NCBI GenBank assembly: GCA_036172665.1 | Contig: CM069870.1 | Span: 63,426,212-63,490,211 of the forward strand | Length of the DNA stretch: 64,000 nt | Source of the DNA: Prosopocoilus inquinatus | Lineage: Eukaryota > Arthropoda > Insecta > Coleoptera > Lucanidae | Direction of reading: 5' to 3' | Part shown: in pieces, positions 57,501 through 64,000 of the stretch | Layout of the letters: every line of letters begins with the position of its first letter | Position numbering within the stretch: position 1 is the stretch's first letter | Made by a program: the position numbers and the translations under genes | The notes under the pieces: model-generated | What the model was told of the DNA's origin: nothing | What the model saw: the letters and a program-made list of their open reading frames with translations, nothing else | The model's database searches: none

Positions 57501-60500
57501 TTATTACTCAATTATTTCGGCACTTGCGAGTGCAATCGGTAAAACGATTCACGTTGATGATGCCGTCGCACAGTTTGTTGAAACCGTAAATTAGTGGATA
57601 TTGTATAGATATTAAAATTTCGAAATTCGGCGAATTTTTTACTTAGATGTTTTGAATAGTGTCTGAAATTTAGGTAAATAACGATAAAAGCTTTTTACAG
57701 CGCCCAACATCTCATACTCTTTACATCATAAAGTTGGTCTTTTTAGAGTTCGTAACCTTTGCGAAATGAAAACAGGCAACCTATTTGAAATTCCATATTT
57801 TCTTCTGGATATAATTTTACTTGCAATACTGCATCAGCGGATCATATTTCATTCAAAACAATTAACGCGCTCGCTCATTGACAGTTTTGATACTTCGACT
57901 TTTGGACCCGGACTTTTAGAAAATGCTCTTTAGCAAATCCTGTACGGACAATTTAAAAAAGGAACATTTGTAAATCAATTATTCATTATTGTTATTGAGA
58001 TTCAATCAGTAATAATTCAGCAGTAATTATTATTCATTCAGCCAGGGATTAGTAGAAATAAGTACGTCGCAGTGAGTTACTGAACTCGCGATTGTTGGCC
58101 TCGAATAAAGAACCAAAGCACATTAAGGGTAATATAGAACATTAATTATTATTATGTTCGATTTTTCCAGGCAAGCAAATAACTTTACGACGAATAATAA
58201 TAATATTTCGGGAAGTAACAATCTGAACCAATGTGCTTTGTGAATTCATGAAAAACAATTTCATCCAATCTTAGTTTTAATTCTATTTTAATTTCATTTC
58301 ATTTTATGTAAAGTTAGTGTTTTAATAAACCCCCGTAAATGAACAGAACGTTTTCTTCCTATCACTTACACCTTGAATTCTTTTTTCTTGTTCGTGAAAA
58401 TATCGTCTCACAGACAGCTTAAAAATTACAGTTTTCAATGTTTCGCTTTCGATAGACGGTTTCCTTAGGAATTTGTAATTTTGACTTAACCATTCTAAAC
58501 TTTCATCGGATAAAATGTAAGTTAAACATTTACTGTATTTAAGTTTGAATTTTCTTTATTTTTTTAGTGCGTTTCTTTCGAGATATGCTTGAATATTATA
58601 ATGTTTGTCAACTGAACTTGTTACCTTTCAAGAAATTTATTTTATATGCATTTTAATCAAACTATTTTTTGTTACAGTTAAGATTTTTACTAGCATATCC
58701 AGGTAACCAGAAACAACCTCTTCCGACATTCATTAACGTCCTAAAGTGTATGGGTACGTTAATTTCCTCGGATCGACTATGCAGTAGAGTAGGCTTCCCG
58801 CTGTGCTTTTGGGCTCTGCGTGTTGCTGCTCGCAATATGGCCTGTGGCCGGTGGTGGAATTTTCCGGTCTTTACTTTTCTGTACGCCACGCTTAGGAACG
58901 GACGTTGTTAACGAAGTGAGCATAGGGCGCTTTTAAAGTGATCAATTTTTGGAATTGGTGACCCGACCGTCTTCGGCAGACTATCTCGCTTCGTTGATTG
59001 TCAGCCCACTGTCAGTGAGACTGTTCGCTACGGGATTTTTACGTTCTAAGGCTTGGTTTTCTTTTCCAAGCAAGGTAGGCGCCATCTTGTTCACTCAACT
59101 TATTACCTGCTTGTTTCCATGGGCGTTTATTGTTGGAGACTGTAATAAATTGTTAATTCCCTCTCTAGCGACTGGTACGAGGGCAGTTAATCTCTTTTTT
59201 GATCCATGGCAGTGTGACGCTGTGTGTGCTTTCCTTGTTCTACTTAGAGCAGCGTGAACGCTTTCTATGCTACCACGTGCCACGTCTTACGTCTTCGTTG
59301 GAAAGGTTTAAGAAGGTAGCATCACCTCCGGTTTTTATTAGCAGCCACATATTTCATCTCGTCCCGCAGGAATTCTGAAGTAAGAATTTCCTTTTTATTC
59401 TCTCCGTCCCCGGAGTTCTCGTGACGTCATCGGGGGGAATTGGGATTGACCTGCGGGAAGTTTTGCCACGAATTAGGCGAGGAGGGTCGTGCTGTTGTTG
59501 AGCAACGTGTCCAGGGGAGTTTCTTTTGTGGTTTACCTATTTTTTTGCACTTTCAATTTTATCATTACTTTGTACACATGATTATTATTCGATTCTTGGC
59601 TCCTTCTGGGCGTGAAAGTAAATCTAGATGGTTTTCGGTCTAGCGTTTCACGCATATAGTTTATCTGACTTATTTTTGAAAATGGATGTTTACTTTTGTA
59701 AGCAAAAACGAGAGTACTCACGTCGATGCGTTTTTGCCTTCGGTTTGGGCCTTCTAATTTGGAATTTTCTTAACCTGTTCGATCACCCCACTAGGGGCAG
59801 TTACAAATCTTGATTTTGTTGATTAACCACATTGGTTGGGGCTTATACCTGTGGGAAGGGATTTCCAAAAAAAGAGCTTGGGGTTTCTTTGTTTTTGTGT
59901 TCCCCAACGATCACCATTTTGGGGTATACTAACGCTATACTAACTTCCAAGCAGGTCCTGGGGAGTTGTAGTTTCCGGAAACAAACAGGGATGCATTTTC
60001 CCAGTTGTATCACCTAAACCTTCTGCGTTGCGTAACTAACGCTGTGTGGTGCCCTTAATCGTAATACCTCTTGAAGTTTCCCACGCTGTCTCCACTGAGT
60101 GGACATTGTTACGCAGCTTTTCTCACCATCACAGTCTCCGGAGGAACGACCGACCTTGCTTCAGAGTTACGGTAGGTTACGATCGGCGCAGGCCCATTCT
60201 TTTTTTCCTTTCGAAGGTCAAAGCGCGCTAAGCGCTCATTTTGTTACACCTCGCAACAATACCTGTATTGTATACTCATTTTCAAAAATAACCGTAATTA
60301 AAATTGTCATGGTAAAATAAAGTGGTGTAATAAAACGTCATGTTTCTTAATTTGTATCGTTCAGGAATTTGCTTGAGAGTTATATGGAAAGCGATCATTA
60401 CAAAAATTAAACAAAAAATCCTCAGAAAAATGTTAATGTCTACTATTTTCTCATTTCGACACATTGTGCGTGGCCATCTTTCATCGAACTACAAGATCTA

Positions 60501-63098
60501 TGTCGTTACCATCCCTGGATTATAAGATCTATGCCGTCGCCACGAATCTCGCTGCCTGCTTGCCTTGCGTTGCCTCGCCGGAAGCAATCAAGACATATCC
60601 GCAACCCTGAGTCGTCCAGCCCTGAAACCAAGAAAACTACGCCGAGACGGAGCCCCTCAACATGTCCACTGACAATTTAAGAGCTAACACGTTCGTCCCG
60701 AAAAGGCCACCATTATGAGAACCTAAAGGAACCCCCGGCCGGACAAACCTCGACATCCGAATTAGCCACTGAATTAATTCCGTACAATAAAGAGGCATAT
60801 TTTCCAAAGTTATACCTACGCCTTTAACACCCTCGACGTTTTTGCGTGACATGGTGAAGGCACCGCAAGCTTCCATCGCGACAATAAATTAAATTAAATT
60901 CCGTACAACAGACAATTTTTGCAACAGATTGTTTCAAACTCTACCTACGCCCCTATAACCCTCCAGCGACGCTTTTGTGTGACGTGATGGAAGCATCGTA
61001 AGCTTCCATCGAGAATATACATTTAATGAAACATCCTTTATACGAAGAAAAGTCGAGGTTTTAAAGTATTTCAAAGCAGTCGATTTCGAACAATAAACTG
61101 TTTTTGCATCAGATTGTTCCAAGTTCTACCTACGCCCCTAGAACCCTCGAGCGACGCTTTTGTGTGACGTGATTTAGGCACCATAAGCTTCCAACGAGAA
61201 CAATACATTTAATTACACCTCCTTTATACGTAGAAGAGTCGACGCTTTAAAAAAATTCAAGGCAGTCGATTGCAAACAAACAATTTTGCAACAGATTGTT
61301 TCAAGCTCTACCTACGCCCCTAAAACCCCCGAGCGACGCTTTTGAGTAAGCTTCTATCGCGACAATATATTTAATTATTTATCTTATGCAAAGAAGTCGA
61401 AGTTTTAAAGTATTCCAAAGCAGTCGACGTTGAATATTTTTAAATTCTCAAGCAAAGATTCGATTTGATAAGTAAAGCATTTCTCTGTTAATACATTTTT
61501 AGATACATATTTAAATACACAAACGTTCATTTTATTTCCCTGAATTAATATGTAAACAGGACTTGTTTGTTTTCTGTGCTCCATTTATTTAGTTTTGTGT
61601 TTCTTAAAATAATGTTTTTATAATCGTAGCGTTTATAATATTATACACATCATTAATTTTTATTTCTGTAGCTATCGCATGAAAATTACCTGAGTTGTTG
61701 TTTAGAGTCCTCGCAATTTTTAGTTGCACTCGATCCCCGGAGCTCTGCAACAGCCTTATGGCGTCCGATAAAGGCCGGTGCTCCAAATTTTCGCCGTTGA
61801 TGGCCAAAATCCTGTCTCCGACGTGTAAGGCGCCGGTCTTCTCCGCCAGGCCACCTGCGAAAGCAAACGCGGTAAATCCCCTCGTAAATTCCCCCAAGGC
61901 CTTCTTTACTTACCCTCCGTCAGCCTTGACAGAATGATCGGCTCCATGCAGTCCTCGCTGCCCGAAATAGTTATGCCGAGCGGCCCCCCGTATCTAACCA
62001 ATTCCACCGTGTAAACAACTCTGTCTAAGAACAGATTGGCGTTTTCGGTTTCTGTTTTCTCTATTTTTAGCGTGACTATGTCGTTGGCGGACGTCTGCAA
62101 GATATCAAAGGCAGACTCCACGCTCAGATGATCCAGGGGCCGGTTGTCTATGGCTAGAAGCCTGTCTCCGGCGTGAAGAGTTCCGGTACGGTGGGCTATT
62201 GAACCTCTCCGGATTTCTGATATTAGAAATGGTTCATCTGGACGATTTTTTGATGCTGGAAGATGAGATTCTTAACTACTTAAAGCTCATTTTTTTTCGA
62301 TGAATATTTTAAATGATACACTCAGCAGCATCTAGAGTGGTTGTCTTTATGAATGTTTTGGAAAACTAATTTCTGGCTACCTGTTATCGTTATTCCAAGT
62401 TCTGCACCTCTCTTGGCAAGTTTCACCGTGAATATCCCGCTGGATGGGACGATCGTATCCGCAACATCAAACTCCACCTGGAGAACGATTTTTCCGCCGT
62501 TGCTTGGCTCATTTCCCATTTCGAGAATAGAATTTATTTCTTGCAGCGTTAAATTCGCCTGGTGATTTACGGAGATGATTCTGTCTCCCGTTTGAAGACA
62601 ACCGCATCTAAAGGAAACGCTGTCGTAAGATAAATGACGCACTTTAAATACTGCGCGGCCGGCCAGCAGGTCGGAATTTCGATTTTCGCCTTTTCGACCC
62701 TCGCGCACTTTTGGGAGGTTAGTTAAGCGGAATTTACCGGTACGCCGGGGATTCCGGGGCGATCCTGTTGATGATGATGTCCGCCGGGCGGTTTTCGGAA
62801 TGGGAATGCTCGACGATCGACACGGAGAGGCCGTATCCTCTTCCTCTTTCCGCTGTGAGGGTCACGCTCAGCGTTTCCGAGTGGCACACGCCTAAACTGG
62901 GGGAATACCCGCAGAAATTTCCACCTGAAATTTACACCATAAGATCTGCGGGGTTTTGAGAAAAACAATCAAAAATACCGCTATCCTGTTCTGTGGTTTT
63001 TGGTAATGAGCTTTGCCTATTGAAGCGGGTCCTATTACGAGATCGTCTTGAGTTCATCGTGCTAAAACCGGATATGCTAGGGCTGTTGGGATATGGCA
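54548..63098 (-). CDS. Grip: Glutamate receptor-interacting protein (GRIP), PDZ4-PDZ7 and C-terminus (partial)
   Basis: GRIP proteins are multi-PDZ scaffolds that bind membrane-protein C-termini (AMPA receptors, ephrins; in flies used in muscle guidance). Exons in transcript order: 63098-62979, 62924-62738, 62607-62381, 62255-61914, 61854-61690, 55715-55608, 55551-55130, 54798-54676, 54616-54548. Phases fit and give 586 residues to TGA at 54548. PDZ4 spans about residues 57-145 (GYGLSVSI loop, [12 protein letters not shown]). PDZ5 covers about 158-250 ([22 protein letters not shown]). PDZ6 follows ([23 protein letters not shown]). A Ser-rich linker leads to PDZ7 (about 466-555; [35 protein letters not shown]). 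The C-terminus ends TITKTL. Upstream exons for PDZ1-3 lie right of the window. One intron is 6.0 kb; most others are 54-130 nt. Confidence 0.93.
54958..55112. repeat. Foldback repeat in GRIP intron
   Basis: Segment gtataggcaacccaccac pairs with gttgggttgcctac. Outer parts (gagtatatggcc, tttaaatcgtg against cacgattta, ggcggcc) pair loosely. About 155 bp in the intron between the two exons that form PDZ7. Confidence 0.55.
55841..56104. repeat. Double foldback element with tandem arms
   Basis: Two direct copies about 77 bp apart (ggttcagttttacaatgatg, gtttaacgttgagccgaa) are followed by two inverted copies about 58 bp apart (agggtttaaacctcagctca, aaagttgagcc). The outer ends are aaggttcagttttaca and tgtaaaactggacct. 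This looks like a MITE whose two arms were each duplicated, or one element inserted in another. It lies in the 6-kb GRIP intron. Confidence 0.7.
58051..58360. repeat. Dispersed repeat, inverted copy of 35920-36240
   Basis: Matches in inverse orientation through agtacgtcgcagtgagtt, gttggcctcg, gaagtaacaa, gaaccaatgtgct and agaacgttttctt. Contains aataaa near 58325. Possibly a solo LTR or a truncated retroelement. Confidence 0.55.
58690..60260. other. GC-richer island in the GRIP intron, identity unknown
   Basis: From about 58690 to 60260 the base composition shifts to clearly higher GC than the flanks. Many short frames occur on both strands, none longer than about 100 codons and none with a domain. 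Near 58955 ggtgacccgaccgtc resembles the leader after a BEL/Pao-type LTR. The border at 58676 follows a T-rich ttacag. It could be a large non-coding retroelement remnant, a non-coding RNA or an old insertion. Confidence 0.3.
60780..61430. repeat. Satellite-like tandem repeat, period ~183 bp
   Basis: The block ctacctacgcccct recurs at 60941, 61126 and 61308 (spacing 185 and 182) and in a variant at about 60812. Each unit also carries gcaacagattgtttcaa, gcgacgcttttgtgtgacgt, taagcttccatcg, atacatttaat and aagtcgaggttttaaa. About 3.5 units with roughly 80-90% similarity, in the 6-kb GRIP intron. Confidence 0.8.
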
Positions 63099-63400
63099 CT
63101 AAAATGGAGAACAAAAATTTGTCATAACAAGTTGCCTTGGCTCCCAAACATCCTCTGCATAGCTAATTCGGTTCTAATTGGGGCCTCATCGACAGAAGAG
63201 TAGCTAAACTGACTCCATCGCAACGTCAAACAAAAATCGCCCGTAATACGTTGAAGCATTAAGCCAAAGACGTGGAAAAGATAAAAGCAAAACATACTTA
63301 ATATCTGAAGTGAAGAAAATAATGAAGAAACTCCTTGTATTAACGCCTTTAGCTTACTCATAGCGTTTGATACAATACGAAACCCGTAAGTTATTATCAT
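63099..63400 (-). other. GRIP intron, left part of the unseen upstream segment
   Basis: The exon ending at 63098 begins after an acceptor cattttag on the minus strand, so the DNA to its right is intronic. No PDZ3 or other GRIP exon is visible up to the window end. Confidence 0.5.
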
Positions 63401-63660
63401 TTCATTGTGACAGAAAGACGTCTGGATTTGATAAAGACATGGAGACTAAAGTGGTTGGGACATCTAAAAGGGATGGATGACAGGCTACCTATAAAAATAA
63501 CCTTGAAGATATCAGAAGACAAAAGGAGAAAAAAGGAAACCTTGATAAAAATGAAAGGAGAAAAAAACCTGGACGGCTTGGAAGATATACAAATAATGAA
63601 TTGGAAAGGTAAAGCAAACGATTGAAAGATTATTGCACAGCAACTGACGCCTAGAAATGA
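63400..63660 (+). pseudogene. LINE 3'-end fragment (RT C-terminal tail)
   Basis: The plus-strand frame from about 63407 reads TERRLDLIKTWRLKWLGHL followed by KGMDDRLP, the well-known RLxWxGHVxRM tail of LINE reverse transcriptases, and ends with NWKGKAND like the usual W..(A)DR.. close. Only the last 70-80 residues remain, followed by purine-rich DNA. It is a 5'-truncated insertion in the GRIP intron, opposite in orientation to the gene. Confidence 0.7.
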
Positions 63661-64000
63661 AGGAGGACATGAAAAGGAGAAAAAAAAACTTAGCTTAGGA
63701 AGATAAATGAAAACCTCGATGAAGTCGAAGAAAAATAAATAAAGAATTTGATAAGCAAAACAAAAGTTTGAATAATGTGAAGACAATTGAAAAGCGATGG
63801 GCACTTAGAAATGGCCGAGGACAAAAACGGGATAAAATCTTACCTTGGAACACCTTGGAAGTTAGAGGAAAAAAAACCTGGACGAACATGAAAGGAACCA
63901 AACTGTGAATACAAAAAAAAGACTTAGCCTGGAAGTAAACGAACGGTAAAAGGAATAAGAGGAAACTTTTAAGGTTCTAAAGAGGAGGAAAAAATAATAA
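63660..64000 (+). other. Purine-rich low-complexity tail
   Basis: A/G-rich sequence with recurring aaaaaaacctggacg and aaaaagacttagcctgga-type motifs, some shared with the LINE fragment to its left. Apparent frames here are composition artefacts. Confidence 0.5.

Noticed and set aside
63407..63625. Independent small plus-strand gene
   Set aside because: The RLKWLGHL...MDD motif identifies it as the tail of a LINE reverse transcriptase, not a host gene.

Overview
The window looks like nuclear DNA of an insect. It is AT-rich, its genes are interrupted by many 51-60 nt GT-AG introns plus a few very long ones, and the gaps are packed with small foldback (MITE-like) elements, a mariner, LINE pieces and a hAT element. 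A beetle is a reasonable guess from the repeat style, but nothing in the sequence proves the order. I see no rRNA, tRNA, CRISPR array or prokaryotic feature. Exon borders below were worked out by hand from splice sites and reading-frame continuity.

Layout. 1-5045: intron of a mitoferrin gene whose 5' exons lie left of the window. 5046-5764 (+): last coding exon of mitoferrin. 5765-18811: about 13 kb without a convincing gene, holding old duplications, AT-rich degenerate repeats and foldback elements. 18812-22592 (+): a compact 14-exon gene for an unrecognised 820-822 aa protein with a Pro/Arg repeat. 22802-34913 (-): complete six-exon sideroflexin gene, convergent with the unknown gene; its 10.3 kb second intron carries a dead mariner, four copies of a short dispersed repeat and several MITEs. 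35.1-49.7 kb: repeat-dominated intergenic DNA containing a nest of a hAT element inside a LINE inside a GATAC-rich tandem element. 49765-54238 (+): complete four-exon SLC35E1-type transporter. 54548-63098 (-): 3' part of a GRIP-type multi-PDZ scaffold gene, covering PDZ4 to PDZ7; its 5' exons lie right of the window. A LINE 3'-end fragment lies at 63.4-63.65 kb.

The genes are unrelated housekeeping or neuronal genes and do not form a pathway. Mitoferrin (mitochondrial iron import) and sideroflexin (mitochondrial serine/amino-acid carrier family) both act in the inner mitochondrial membrane, SLC35E1 is a secretory-pathway transporter, and GRIP is a membrane-associated scaffold. Two pairs are convergent with close 3' ends: unknown gene/sideroflexin and SLC35E1/GRIP. 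The most interesting items are the orphan 14-exon gene, a 51-nt stop-free in-frame intron in sideroflexin, a near-perfect 174-bp palindrome belonging to a foldback family, and the three-level nested insertion at 42.6-47.7 kb.
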